Positions 32,615-43,000 of a stretch of 64,000 nucleotides of DNA are shown here, one piece after another. Both the position numbers and the translations under genes were made by a program. Numbering within the stretch: the stretch's first letter is position 1; each line of letters starts with the position of its first letter. The stretch comes from Bog-159 sp963707465 (GTDB lineage Bacteria; Acidobacteriota; Terriglobia; Bryobacterales; Bryobacteraceae): contig CAVPQK010000015.1 of the NCBI GenBank assembly GCA_963707465.1, forward strand, positions 744,001 to 808,000, read 5' to 3'. Below the pieces are notes generated by a model that saw nothing but the letters and a program-made list of their open reading frames with translations, did not search any database and had not been told where the DNA came from.

Positions 32615-33796
32615 GTGCATTCGGCCGAAACCCAAGACCCGTACGAAATTCTTCGCGAGCGGATCGCACCGCACCTGACCGAGTTGGCCGCGTGCCGGAA
32701 CAGCGCCGAACTGTGGGGGCTCGATCTGTACCGCAAGCTGGAGCCGGATATTCGCCGGGTGCTGGACACACCCGAAATCGGCAATTTCAGGCAATCCCAG
32801 GACGCCGCGCCCGCGTGCCGGCAATACCGCTTCGTGGCGTGGAATGTGGAGCGCGGCGCCCAGTTCGAAGGGCAAGTCGAAGCGCTGCGGACGCACCCAT
32901 TCCTGCGCGAAGCCGACGTCCTGCTGCTGACCGAGACCGACTCCGGGATGGTCCGTTCCGGCAACCGCAACGTGGCGCGGGCTCTGGCGGGCGCTTTGGG
33001 GATGCAGTATGCTTTTGTGCCCTGCTATCTGAACCTCACCAACGGGTCTGGGATCGAGCAGGATCTGCCCGGCACGAACGATCTGGGCCTGCACGGCAAC
33101 GCGCTGCTGAGCCGCTATCCCATGGGAAATATCAGGCCCATCTTTCTCGAAAACGGCGTGGACATAATGGCTTCGCGCGAGAAGCGCATCGGCCGGCAAG
33201 CGGCGGTAGCGGCCGACATCCGTTTTCCCAACGCCACGGTCACCGCGGTCTCTGTGCATCTGGATGCGCAATCCACGCAACGCCACCGTTACCTGCAACT
33301 GCGCGATGTGCTCGATTCGATCGGCGACGCGCAGTCCGTGGTGGTGGGCGGCGACTGGAATACCAGCACCTACAATTCATCGCGCGCTCTGCATGCCATC
33401 CTCGGATTCTGGCTGCGCGTCATGATGGGCGTGGACAACGTCATCCGCAATCACTACCTGCACCCTTACCGGCACTTCGAGCGCGACCTCTTCCGGTTGC
33501 TGGAGGAGCGCGGCTTCGACTATCGGGAGTGCAACCGTCTGGGCGAGCATACGGTTTCCTACGATGTGGAAGACCTGCGCGCGACCAAAGCCCTGCGCGA
33601 CTGGGTGCCCGGCTGGTGTTTCCACTTCATCCGCTGGGCGCTGCGCAACCACGGCGGGCGATGCCCTGTGAAGCTGGATTGGTTCGCCACGCGCGGGGTG
33701 CGCTGCCGGAACCCGGTGGTTGTTCACGACGTGCGGGAAGGGCGCGCGGTACCGCTATCGGACCACGATGCGATTGCGGTGGACGTGTTGGCGTGA
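32615..33796 (+). CDS. endonuclease/exonuclease/phosphatase-family hydrolase
   Basis: About 393 residues. An N-terminal extension of about 70 residues precedes the metal-dependent EEP fold: YRFVAWNVERG (Asn), LLLTETDSG (Glu), GNALLSRYP, VVVGGDWNTSTYNS (Asp/Asn) and the catalytic SDHDAIAVDV near the C-terminus. The family covers phosphodiesterases from DNA repair nucleases to inositol phosphatases and sphingomyelinases. There is no signal peptide, so a cytoplasmic role is likely. GTG 32615 is the first plausible start after the divergent kinase; the longer frame to 32396 would be antisense to it. Confidence 0.82.
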   Translation: MHSAETQDPYEILRERIAPHLTELAACRNSAELWGLDLYRKLEPDIRRVLDTPEIGNFRQSQDAAPACRQYRFVAWNVERGAQFEGQVEALRTHPFLREADVLLLTETDSGMVRSGNRNVARALAGALGMQYAFVPCYLNLTNGSGIEQDLPGTNDLGLHGNALLSRYPMGNIRPIFLENGVDIMASREKRIGRQAAVAADIRFPNATVTAVSVHLDAQSTQRHRYLQLRDVLDSIGDAQSVVVGGDWNTSTYNSSRALHAILGFWLRVMMGVDNVIRNHYLHPYRHFERDLFRLLEERGFDYRECNRLGEHTVSYDVEDLRATKALRDWVPGWCFHFIRWALRNHGGRCPVKLDWFATRGVRCRNPVVVHDVREGRAVPLSDHDAIAVDVLA

Positions 33797-33843
33797 CGCC
33801 CGCACTGCTATACTACAGCCTTGATTCAGGAAGGATGGTGAGG

Positions 33844-35487
33844 ATGCGGAGTGCAACGATTTCGGGAGTGCTTGTTCTCGGCATGGCCGTTGTCGGAGGC
33901 TATGCGCAACAGACAGCGAAGCCGGAGCCGGCCAAGGACGAGAAAGTGGTGGTCGAGGGGAAGCCCGCGGAGGCCGCGCTGCGGCGCCCGCCGCCTGATT
34001 CCACGACGGAGAGCACGGTCACGGCCGGCGGACAAGCCATTACCTATCGGGCGGTCGCCGGGACAATCACGGTAGGCGGCACCGACTCCTTTGATGCCAT
34101 GCTGAGTCTCGATGGGTTGTTGTTGCCGGACGCAGGCATCAACCCGCCCGATCCGGCCAAGCCCGAAGACGCCCCCGCCACCGCGCGGATTTTCTATACG
34201 GCGTACTTCAAGAACAAACCGGAGGCGGCGCGGCCAGTGATGTTCCTCTATAACGGTGGGCCCGGATCGTCGACGATGTGGCTGCATATGGGATCGTTCG
34301 GTCCCCGCCGCGTGGTGACGCCCGATCCCGAGCACCAGAGCGCTGCCCCGTACAAGTTTGGGGAAAATCCAAACACGCTGCTCGACGCCACGGATCTGGT
34401 CTTCATCGATGCGCCGGGCACGGGCTTCAGCCGCGTGTTCGGTAAAGACAAAGAGAAAGCTTTCTGGGGCGTGGACCAGGATGCGCATGCCTTCGAGCGC
34501 TTCATCCGTCGCTTTCTGACCAAATACGACCGCTGGAATTCGCCCAAGTATCTCCTCGGCGAATCCTACGGGACGCCGCGATCAGCCGTGCTGAGCGCGA
34601 TGCTGCAAGGCGTGGACCTCAACGGCATCGTGCTGCTTTCAACCATTCTCGACTTCGACAATTCACCCGATGGCCCAAGCAGGAATCCTGGCATTGACCA
34701 ACCCTACGTGCTGGCATTGCCGACCTATGCGGCGACGGCCTTCTATCATCGCAAACTGCCCACGCAGCCGCCGGCGCTCGAGCCTTTTCTGCACGAGGTG
34801 GAGGACTTTGCGCTGGGCGAGTATCAGACCGCGCTCATGCAGGGAGCGCTGCTCCCAGAAGACCGCCAGCGTGCCATCGCGGAAAAGCTGCACAAATACA
34901 CCGGGCTTACCGTGGAATATCTGATGAAGTCGAACCTGCGCGTGAGCGGGGGCGCGTTCTCGAAGACTTTGCAGGATCCTGAGGGGATCACCACGGGCCG
35001 CGTGGACACAAGGTACGTCGGCCCGGATCTCGACCGGCTCTCCGAAGAAGCGGAGTACGATCCGCTGATGAATGGGATCTCCGCCGCTTACACCTCGGCC
35101 ATAAACCAGTATCTGCGCACGGACCTGAAGTACGGCAAGGACCAGACCTATTTCCCTACTGCTTGGGCGAATGCCGGCTTCACCTGGGATCTTCGCCATG
35201 GGTATCAGTCCGCCGGGCCTTTGAACACCATGCCGGATCTGGGAACCGCCATGAAGTTGAACCCGAAAATGCACGTGCTGGTGACGGGCGGATACTTCGA
35301 TCTGGCGACACCGTTTTTCGAAGGGTACTACGAGATGCGCCATCTACAAATCCCGAAGCGTCTGCAGCAGAACTTCAGCTTCAAGTATTACGAGTCGGGT
35401 CACATGGTGTACCTCAAGGAGAGCGTGCTGAAACAATTCCATGACGATGTAGCCAGCTTCGTACGCGACACGCAGTCCGGCAAATAG
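33844..35487 (+). CDS. S10-family serine carboxypeptidase
   Basis: About 547 residues, exported (signal MRSATISGVLVLGMAVVGGYAQ). S10 hallmarks are FLYNGGPGSSTMWLHMGSFGP (oxyanion region), LLGESYGTPRSA (nucleophile Ser in GESYG), TGGYFDLATP (Asp) and YESGHMVYL (His). It removes C-terminal residues from peptides, probably in the periplasm or outside the cell. ATG 33844 is preferred over 33835 because GGAAGG at 33829-33834 is then optimally spaced. It is likely expressed with the S53 protease 68 bp downstream. Confidence 0.9.
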   Translation: MRSATISGVLVLGMAVVGGYAQQTAKPEPAKDEKVVVEGKPAEAALRRPPPDSTTESTVTAGGQAITYRAVAGTITVGGTDSFDAMLSLDGLLLPDAGINPPDPAKPEDAPATARIFYTAYFKNKPEAARPVMFLYNGGPGSSTMWLHMGSFGPRRVVTPDPEHQSAAPYKFGENPNTLLDATDLVFIDAPGTGFSRVFGKDKEKAFWGVDQDAHAFERFIRRFLTKYDRWNSPKYLLGESYGTPRSAVLSAMLQGVDLNGIVLLSTILDFDNSPDGPSRNPGIDQPYVLALPTYAATAFYHRKLPTQPPALEPFLHEVEDFALGEYQTALMQGALLPEDRQRAIAEKLHKYTGLTVEYLMKSNLRVSGGAFSKTLQDPEGITTGRVDTRYVGPDLDRLSEEAEYDPLMNGISAAYTSAINQYLRTDLKYGKDQTYFPTAWANAGFTWDLRHGYQSAGPLNTMPDLGTAMKLNPKMHVLVTGGYFDLATPFFEGYYEMRHLQIPKRLQQNFSFKYYESGHMVYLKESVLKQFHDDVASFVRDTQSGK

Positions 35488-35555
35488 CCCCGCAGAAGAC
35501 GCGTGCTAAACTCGTGGTAATTTGGGTCGCAAAGGCGACGGGAACAGGAGGGAAG

Positions 35556-37208
35556 ATGAAAAAGTCTTCGAGATTCGCAACGTTCGAACAGTTGTCCGCC
35601 TCCCTATTGGCGGGCGCGATTTTTCTGGCCGCTCCGGCCATGGCGCAACGTTTGACCATGACTGCGCACGTCCCGCCGGCAGTGGTCAACGGGCAGGCCG
35701 TGCGGGTTGGCGCGATGGAGGGCACGGCGCATATCAGTCTGGCGGTCTCGCTCCCGCTCCGCAATGAGGCCGATCTCGACGATCTGCTGCAGCAAATCTA
35801 CGATCCCCAGAGCCCCAACTATCGCCGCTATCTCAGCGTGGAAGAGTTTACGCAACGGTTCAGCCCGAGCCTGGATGATCGCGACGCCATGGTTCATTTC
35901 GCGGAGGCGCATGGACTGAGGGTCACCGAGGCCCCGGTGAATCGCCTGGTGGTGGATATCGACGGACCGGTCGAGAACATCGAAAAGGCGTTTCACGTCA
36001 CCATGGGCGTCTATCGGCACCCAACTGAAAATCGCACATTCTACGCACCCGACCGGGAGCCCACGCTGGATCTGGATGTTCCAGTGTTGCATATCTCCGG
36101 ATTGGACAACTTCACGTTGCCGTTTGCCAAGAACGTCAAGCCTTCGCAAAAGCTGGACGCCGTTCGCAAAGCCACCGGTTCGGGTCCCGGCGGCCAATTC
36201 GTCGGCAGTGACATGCGCTCGGCGTACTACGGGTCCGGCCCGCTGACAGGGGTCGGCCAATCGGTCGGGTTATTTGAATTTGGCGGATATGAAATCAGCG
36301 ATGTCCAGACATACTTCAAGAACCTGGACCAGCCGCTGAACGTGCCCGTGGTCGGCGTGCGGCTGAATGGGGTGCCGCTGCAGTGTCCGCCCAGCGAGTG
36401 CGACGACAGCGAACAGGTTTTGGACATTGAGATGTCCATTTCGATGGCCCCCGCCTTGAGTCAGGTCACCGTTTACGTGGGTAGCAGCGATGTGTCGATC
36501 TTCAACCAGATGGCGGCGGACAACACCTCCAAGCAGTTAAGCTGTTCCTGGGGCTGGTCCGACAACGAAAGCAGCCTGGACCCGATCTTTAGGGAGATGG
36601 CCGCGCAGGGGCAGACTGTGTTCGTGGCCTCTGGCGACAACGGTTCCGGCACACCTGGCGACACCGTCTGGCCGGCGGACGACCCGTGGGTTATCTCGGT
36701 CGGCGGCACGGACTTGACCACCAATGGACCGGGCGGCTCCTGGGAATCGGAAACTGGCTGGAGCGGCAGCGCGGGCGGGCCCTCCAAGAACGGGGTTCCA
36801 ATTCCCGCTTATCAATTGCTGCCGGGCGTGATCGACTCGGGGAATCAGGCGTCGACGACTTTGCGCAACTATCCGGATGTTGCCGCGGAAGCCAACACTA
36901 ACCAATATAGCTGCTATGACGGCTACTGCAGCGGGGGGAATGGCGGGACCAGCTATGCCGCGCCTCAGTGGGCCGGCTTCACCGCGCTGATGAACCAAAA
37001 GGCTGTGGCCAACGGCAAAGCCACGGTTGGCTTTCTCAATCCATATCTCTATCGTATTGGCGTCTCGGCAAACTACGGCATCGATTTTCACGACATCGTG
37101 CTCGGCAGCAACGGCAAGTACACAGCCGTCGTCGGCTACGATCTGGTCACGGGCTGGGGCAGTTTCGTCGGCCCGGACCTGATTGCCATGCTAATCGCAT
37201 TCGAGTAA
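35556..37208 (+). CDS. S53-family sedolisin/kumamolisin-like peptidase
   Basis: A 550-residue exported acid protease precursor. The signal peptide ends in APAMAQ and is followed by a pro-kumamolisin activation domain (to about residue 190). The catalytic domain has the Glu/Asp pair in EQVLDIEMS, the oxyanion Asp in FVASGDNGSG and the nucleophile Ser in GGTSYAAPQWAG. A C-terminal calcium site follows in HDIVLGSNGKY. Sedolisins are active at low pH, consistent with acidic soils. AGGAGG sits 4 nt before the ATG, a strong ribosome-binding site that decides the start. Confidence 0.92.
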   Translation: MKKSSRFATFEQLSASLLAGAIFLAAPAMAQRLTMTAHVPPAVVNGQAVRVGAMEGTAHISLAVSLPLRNEADLDDLLQQIYDPQSPNYRRYLSVEEFTQRFSPSLDDRDAMVHFAEAHGLRVTEAPVNRLVVDIDGPVENIEKAFHVTMGVYRHPTENRTFYAPDREPTLDLDVPVLHISGLDNFTLPFAKNVKPSQKLDAVRKATGSGPGGQFVGSDMRSAYYGSGPLTGVGQSVGLFEFGGYEISDVQTYFKNLDQPLNVPVVGVRLNGVPLQCPPSECDDSEQVLDIEMSISMAPALSQVTVYVGSSDVSIFNQMAADNTSKQLSCSWGWSDNESSLDPIFREMAAQGQTVFVASGDNGSGTPGDTVWPADDPWVISVGGTDLTTNGPGGSWESETGWSGSAGGPSKNGVPIPAYQLLPGVIDSGNQASTTLRNYPDVAAEANTNQYSCYDGYCSGGNGGTSYAAPQWAGFTALMNQKAVANGKATVGFLNPYLYRIGVSANYGIDFHDIVLGSNGKYTAVVGYDLVTGWGSFVGPDLIAMLIAFE

Positions 37209-37211
37209 CGA

Positions 37212-38840
37212 TCAGGGCTGCTCAGCGAGCGTGACCACACGGTCGGCCGCTACATCCCGCAAAACCGTCTTCTGGCCGGAGGGCCAGCGCACCGTGATCG
37301 CATCGGCGCGCGTAGCGCTGCCCAAGCCGAAATGTAGCCGCAAATCGTTTTGTGACAGATAGCTGCCGCCGCTGCGCACTTCGTCAACTTGCGTGTGCCC
37401 CCCGGCCGATACCGTCACACGCGCCCCGATCGCGCTGCGGTTTGAACGCGTACCGGTGAGCTTGAGGAGTAGCCAGTGTCCCGGCGCGGGCCGGCTTTGC
37501 TTCCACAGCGACGGCGGCTCGTTCTGGTTGTTCGCCAGGATTTCGAGCGTGCCATCGTTGTCGATGTCACCGATGGCCAGGCCGCGCGCCGAGTGCCGCG
37601 CCAGAATCGCCGGTCCGGCGCGTTCCGATATGTCCTCGAACGTGCCCTTACCTGTGTTGCGATACAGGATGGCGCGGTCGCGAAAGTGTATGTCGATGTT
37701 CTGGCGGTCCACTTCCGGGTATACGTGGCCGGTCACGACGACCAAACCCTTCCACCCGCTGTTCTCGAAGTCGAGGAACGCGCATCCCCAGTTGACGAAG
37801 CGCGTGTTGTGGCCCAATCCGGCAGCCATGGTCACGTCGTCGAACTGGCCGGCGCCGTCGTTGCGATAGAGCAGTGAGCGCTCGTCCGAAAAATCGGAGC
37901 GGAAGATGCCCAGCCGCCCGTCCCCGTTATAATCCGCCGAGGTGAGTCCCATGCCCGACAGCTCACGGCCGTTCTCGTCGAAAGCCACGCCGCGCATGAC
38001 CGCCTCTTCCGAGAAGGTCCCGTCGCCCTGGTTGATAAAGAGCGACGCAGGCGTCTGATCGCCGACCACGTAGATGTCCGGGCGCCCGTCGCCGTTGACG
38101 TCCCCGGCCAGAACTGCGAGCGAGTAGTGGCCGTTCGCTTTCGCGATCCCGGACCGCTCGGAAACGTCCTCGAAAGTTCCATCGCCCTTGTTGTGGTAGA
38201 GCAGGTTGGTATCGAACGGCAGCCCGCGCGGTCCGCAGTTGACGGCCATGCCGCGGTAGAAGCAGTAGGGATTCGAGCCCGCCTTCGGCGTGGTGGCGAA
38301 GTCGAATTTCAGGTAATTGGCCACGAACAAGTCCAGGTGTCCATCGCCGTCGTAATCCAGAAACGCGCAGCCGGTATTGTACCGGACGCGGTCCTGAGTC
38401 AGATGAGCTTTGGCCGTGACGTCCTCGAACCGTTTGCCGTTCACGTTGCGGTAGAGCCGGTTCTGTCCCCAGTAGGTGACGAACAGGTCGGTGTAGCCGT
38501 CGTTATCGTAATCGCCCGCGCAGACGCCTTCCGCCCAGCCGGATGAGGTCAGGCCGAGTTCGGCGGTGACGTCGGTGAAGTGGCCATTGCGGTCGTTGTG
38601 ATACATGCGGTTGGTGCCGCCGTCGCCGGAAAGGACGAAGATGTCCAGATAGCCATCGTTGTCGTAATCGATGAAGGCGACTCCGCTGCCCGTAGTCTCG
38701 ATAATGTAGGCCTTGGTCTTGTCGCCGCCATTCGGAAACGATGCGGTGAGCCCGGCCTGCTTCCCGATGTCGCGGAAGTCGGGCCCCGGCTGCGTGGCCG
38801 CGAAAAGAGCCACGGCAAGCCCGGCCCAGAGTGCTCTCAC
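37212..38840 (-). CDS. CRTAC1-family secreted protein (FG-GAP/VCBS repeats + ASPIC/UnbV)
   Basis: A 542-residue exported protein. A short signal (LWAGLAVALFAATQ) precedes FRDIGKQAGL. At least seven FG-GAP/VCBS calcium-binding repeats follow, of the form DYDNDGYLDIFV, DYDGDGHLDLFV and DVNGDGRPDIYV, predicting an integrin-like propeller. The C-terminal ASPIC/UnbV domain holds SNRSAIGARVTVSAGG and RLHFGLGSATRADAITVRWPSG. Function in bacteria is unknown; binding of extracellular ligands is inferred. The start is GTG 38838-38840, overlapping the upstream TPR gene (GTGA). It is the last gene of a four-gene operon. Confidence 0.9.
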   Translation of the reverse strand: MRALWAGLAVALFAATQPGPDFRDIGKQAGLTASFPNGGDKTKAYIIETTGSGVAFIDYDNDGYLDIFVLSGDGGTNRMYHNDRNGHFTDVTAELGLTSSGWAEGVCAGDYDNDGYTDLFVTYWGQNRLYRNVNGKRFEDVTAKAHLTQDRVRYNTGCAFLDYDGDGHLDLFVANYLKFDFATTPKAGSNPYCFYRGMAVNCGPRGLPFDTNLLYHNKGDGTFEDVSERSGIAKANGHYSLAVLAGDVNGDGRPDIYVVGDQTPASLFINQGDGTFSEEAVMRGVAFDENGRELSGMGLTSADYNGDGRLGIFRSDFSDERSLLYRNDGAGQFDDVTMAAGLGHNTRFVNWGCAFLDFENSGWKGLVVVTGHVYPEVDRQNIDIHFRDRAILYRNTGKGTFEDISERAGPAILARHSARGLAIGDIDNDGTLEILANNQNEPPSLWKQSRPAPGHWLLLKLTGTRSNRSAIGARVTVSAGGHTQVDEVRSGGSYLSQNDLRLHFGLGSATRADAITVRWPSGQKTVLRDVAADRVVTLAEQP

Positions 38841-39874
38841 TGCTGGGGCGCCTTCTCGCCGAGGCGCTTCAAGAAATCGGTGAACTCGCCCTCGGGCGGA
38901 TGCTGCAGCTTGCGCAGTTCCTCCTGTTCCAGTCGCGCCTTCTCCATCTGGCCGGAATTACGATAGGCCATCATCAGGCTGTAGTGCGCGGTTTCGTTGC
39001 GCGGCTCGCGCGCAACCACGCGTTCCAGCAGTGGTATCGCCTCCGCATACTGCTTGGCCTGCACTTCAATCCGGCCCACGGCCAAGGCCGCTTCGGGAAA
39101 GTCGGGGCTCAGCGCGAGGGCCTTCCGGAAGTGCCCCAGAGCCTCATCGCGCCGGCCGCCGGCGTCCAGGATCTGCCCTATTTGAAACTCGGCCGCGGCG
39201 TCTTCGGCGTTCAGCGCCAGTTCGGCTTCGAATTCCTTTTGTGCCTTGGCCAGGGCTTCCGGGCTATGCGATTCGAGCAAAATCGCGCGGCCCAGGCGGA
39301 AGTGGAGATTGAGCGCGCGCGGGTTCTTCTCGATCGCTTTGCGATATTCGGCAGCCGCCTCGGCGAACTTATTCTGTGTTTCGAAGATCTCGCCCGAAAG
39401 CTGGTTCACGCGGTAAGAAGCGGGCGTCTTGTCGAACATCCGCCACGTCGCGTCGTTGAAGGCGCGCATGTGAACGCGGGCAGCCTCGTAGAGGACATCG
39501 GCGTCGTCGGGATACCTGGCTTCGAGCTGACCGGCGATCGCCACCGCCTGCGCCGTGTCGCTCTGCGCGCCTAGACACTGAACCAAGGCTAAACCGGCAA
39601 GGCGTGCCAAGTCCCGGTTGCCGGACCTTTGGAAACGGTCGGTAAGATCCGGCATCGCTTCGGGGCAATGGCCGGTGGCCGCGCGCGTCAAAGCCAGGAA
39701 CGTCCGGGCATGCTCGTCGCGCGGATCGCTGCGGACCGCATCCGCTAACAGGCGGCCCGCCTCGATGTAACGCCCCTGTTGAAACGCGATCACGCCTTGT
39801 TCAGTGAGCGATGCGGCGCCGAGCAGCATTGGCAGGGCCACCAGGGTGGCAATGGCTCTAATGTCCCGCATCAT
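38837..39874 (-). CDS. tetratricopeptide-repeat protein
   Basis: A 345-residue protein with an N-terminal signal-like helix (IRAIATLVALPMLLGAASL). Six or more TPR units follow, such as GVIAFQQGRYIEAGRLLADAV, EYRKAIEKNPRALNLHFRLG and HFRKALALSPDFPEAALAVG. TPRs mediate protein-protein contacts, probably in the periplasm. It overlaps the small upstream gene by 17 nt and the CRTAC1 gene downstream by 4 nt, so all are translated from one mRNA. Confidence 0.88.
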   Translation of the reverse strand: MMRDIRAIATLVALPMLLGAASLTEQGVIAFQQGRYIEAGRLLADAVRSDPRDEHARTFLALTRAATGHCPEAMPDLTDRFQRSGNRDLARLAGLALVQCLGAQSDTAQAVAIAGQLEARYPDDADVLYEAARVHMRAFNDATWRMFDKTPASYRVNQLSGEIFETQNKFAEAAAEYRKAIEKNPRALNLHFRLGRAILLESHSPEALAKAQKEFEAELALNAEDAAAEFQIGQILDAGGRRDEALGHFRKALALSPDFPEAALAVGRIEVQAKQYAEAIPLLERVVAREPRNETAHYSLMMAYRNSGQMEKARLEQEELRKLQHPPEGEFTDFLKRLGEKAPQQ

Positions 39875-40097
39875 CCAGCATCAACTCCGCGTTGGAAAAA
39901 CGATGCCGCTGCTGCCCTTCGTAATAGCGGAACGAAAGCAGCGGAGGCGGCCCCGGCGCAATCAGCGGCGGCGGGGCGACGCGCTCCGACGGGGGCGTGG
40001 CCAGTTCGACGGCCTGCCCGGAAGCGGCAATCTCTTTGGTCAGCCGGTCGAGGTTGCCGCCGTTTGCGGCCAGCATGAAACAGATCAGGACAATCAT
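39858..40097 (-). CDS. 79-residue membrane-anchored small protein in the CRTAC1/TPR operon
   Basis: Begins at ATG 40095-40097, inside the stop of the upstream CRTAC1-TPR gene (ATGA). It has a short hydrophobic N-terminus (MIVLICFMLAANGG), an amphipathic helix (DRLTKEIAASGQAVEL), a Pro-rich stretch (APPPLIAPGPPP) and a basic/aromatic tail (SFRYYEGQQRHRF). No domain is recognised. A longer in-frame reading to 40208 would be antisense-like shadow inside the upstream gene. Tight overlap on both sides argues that it is a real gene. Confidence 0.6.
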   Translation of the reverse strand: MIVLICFMLAANGGNLDRLTKEIAASGQAVELATPPSERVAPPPLIAPGPPPLLSFRYYEGQQRHRFSNAELMLDDAGH

Positions 40098-43000
40098 GGT
40101 GCCTCCAACTCCCGCAGCGCCTTTTCGGCCAGGGCGTAGCCCGGCTTGCGCGCCAGCAGCCCGCGCATCACTTCGCGCGCTTTCTCGCGCTCGCCCAGGC
40201 GCACCCACGCTCGCGACAGGTTCAAGTACAGTATATCCACGTCCGGCGCCACCTGGATGCCGTACTGGAATGCGGCGATGGCGTCGTTGGCCTGGCCGAG
40301 ATTCGCATAGAGTACGCCCAGGTTGTTGATGGCCGAGGCATCGTCGCGTTGCAGGGCGATGGCCTGTTCGAACAGCCGGCGCGCTTCGTCGGTCCGCCCC
40401 GCCTTGGCGAGCAGCAGCCCCAGTTTGTTGGCGGCGTCGCCGGTGCGCGGGTCGGCGGACAGCGCATGCCGGTACAGCTTTTCGGCTTGGGTTGGGTTGC
40501 CCATCTTCTCCTGCTCCTGAGCGGCATTCACCAGCGCATAGGGCAAGTCGGGGTTGATGGCCAGCGCCCGCTCGAACATACGCATGGCTGCCTGCGAATT
40601 GCCCGCGGCCGATTCCACTCCGCCTAGATCGTTCCAGGCCTCCGGCATCGCGGGATCCAATCGCGTAGCGCGCTCCAGCGCCTCCCGCGCCGGACCCAAC
40701 CGGTTGGCCTCAAGCTGGATGCGGCCGATCGCGTCCAGAATCTTGGGATTGTCCGGCGACCGGCTCAATGCCTCTTCCAGGTACGGCAGAGCCTGCTCGC
40801 CGTAACCGGCCATCCACATGGCGCCGCCGATCTTGAAGTAGTCCCGTGTCGGCTGGCCGAGGTACACACCATCGAATGGCAGCGCGCGTGCATCCGGTAT
40901 GGGCGCGTCGGCGGTATGCAAATCTGCCTCCGCGACGGCCGCGGGTGGCGCTTCAGCATAGATCTTCCGCACTCTGCCCGCCGAATCGATCAGCATCCAC
41001 AGCGGCGTTTCCAGATCCACGCGATGGTCGAACAGATACCGCCGGAAAATGGCATAAGCCGCGGCCATATCGGCGGGGATGCTGCGCAGATCCACAGTCT
41101 CGACCGGCACGGAATAGCGCGGCAGCGGCTCGCCGGCGTGTAGCACCAGCAGCGCTGGGCCGCGGCGCCTCTCCGGCAGCGGTATGGGCTCGCGAAACCA
41201 GGTGGTTTCGACGCGCGCGCCGTTGTCGATAGGGAACGCGACATCCGCCGGCCATTCCTTCCGTGGCGCGAGAGGCTTCGCGCGCAACTCCGGGCTGCCT
41301 TCGGCAACTTCATAGAGAAAGCCGGCGGCCAGAGGGGGCAATTCCTGCACTTTTCCCGAAGGCCAGTCTATGCGCACCTTCTCCGCGCGCTCGCGGTCGC
41401 CCAATCCGAAGTGCATCCGCTTGGTGTGCTGCGAGAGATACGCGGAACCCGCCGCCAGCCATTTCACCTGTCCATCTATTTCGACGCGCGCGCCGATCGC
41501 ATCGCTATTCGACTCGGTTCCGCGCAGTGCCAGGGCGATGGTTTTACGGCCCGCTCCGCAATCGTTTTGGAAGATGCGAATTTGCGGCCCCAAGCGGCTT
41601 TTGAGAACGATATCCAGGTTGCCGTCGCCATCGATATCGGTAAATGCGAAGGCGCGGCTGTCTTCGGCCCGGTCCAGTCCGCTCACGCCGGCGAAATTGT
41701 AGTAGCGTCCGGCCCTGCGCGCGAAGAAGAGATTCGGCTCGGGCGCCGCCCAGTTGTAATCCTGGCGGATGAGTTGGTTGATGGCATTCCAGCCGTTCTC
41801 GTATTCCGGCGCGGGCGTGTAGCTCACCGGCGACTTGGACACGACCTGGCGGTAGAAATAGCTCATCAGGTCCGTCGCGCCCCCGTTATTCAGCATGCCG
41901 CAGGCGATGTAGATTTCGGGACTGCCGTCGTTGTCGAAATCGAAACCGTCGCAGGACCATGACCACGGGCAGATCTCGATGCCTTCCGCATCGCCGGTGT
42001 AGGTGAACGTGCCGTCACCATTGTTGCGATAGAGTGAATTCCCCTTCACATGGCTGCGATAGGCGGCCCTCAGCGCTGGATCTTTCTTGGCGGGGCCGAA
42101 CGCGGGGTCGTTCACGATGCGCTGTCCGCTCGCGCTCCACATGTTGGAGACCAGCAGGTCGGGCTGGCCGTCGCCATCGTAATCCAGCCACGCCGCGCTC
42201 ATGCCAGGGCCCAGATCCACTACGCCGGCCTCCTCGGCCACGTCCCGGAAATGGCCGCGATCGTTGCGATACAGGTTCTTGCGGCCGAAATCGTTGGTGA
42301 CGTACAAATCAGGCCAGCCGTCTCCGTTGTAATCGCACCAGGTGGCGGCGAAGCTGAAGCGGTTGTTATTGTGGTCCATGCCGCTCCCGGCGGTGATGTC
42401 TTCGAAATACGGGGGATCGTGGTCCAGCCGGTTGCGAAACAGGAAGTTGGGCGGCCCGTTCCGCGCGTCGTGATAAGGCACCGGATAGCGGTATTGCGCC
42501 TCGGTTTGGAAGAAGATGTAGCAGCAGAGGTAGAGATCCAGGCGGCCATCGCGATCGTAGTCGGCCGCGGCCAAGCTGGTCAGCGCGCCTTGCGGCGGCG
42601 ACGCAAATCGAAAAGCGTCGGGAACGTGGGTGAAGCGGCCCGTGCCGTCGTTGAGGAACAGCTCCGGCTGGGTGTTCCGCAGCAGCACCAAATCCTGGTG
42701 CCCGGAGTTACGCAGATCCGCGAAAAGCGCGCTGGGGGTGTTATCCAGGATATCCAGGCCGGCTTGGTGCGTGATGTCGCGCAGACGGCCGTTCCCATCG
42801 TTCTTGTATAAGCGGTTGGGAAGCCCGCCCGGTTGCATTAGATAAATCTCGTCCCAGCCATCGCCGTCGATGTCCGCTACCGCAATGCCGAGCTCGCCAT
42901 ATAGATCGATGCCGCCGGACGGATCAAGGCGCGAGCGCCAGTAGGGGATGCCGCGCGCGAGTTGCTCCGCAAAGGAAGGCTCGCCCGCAAAGGCGGAGCC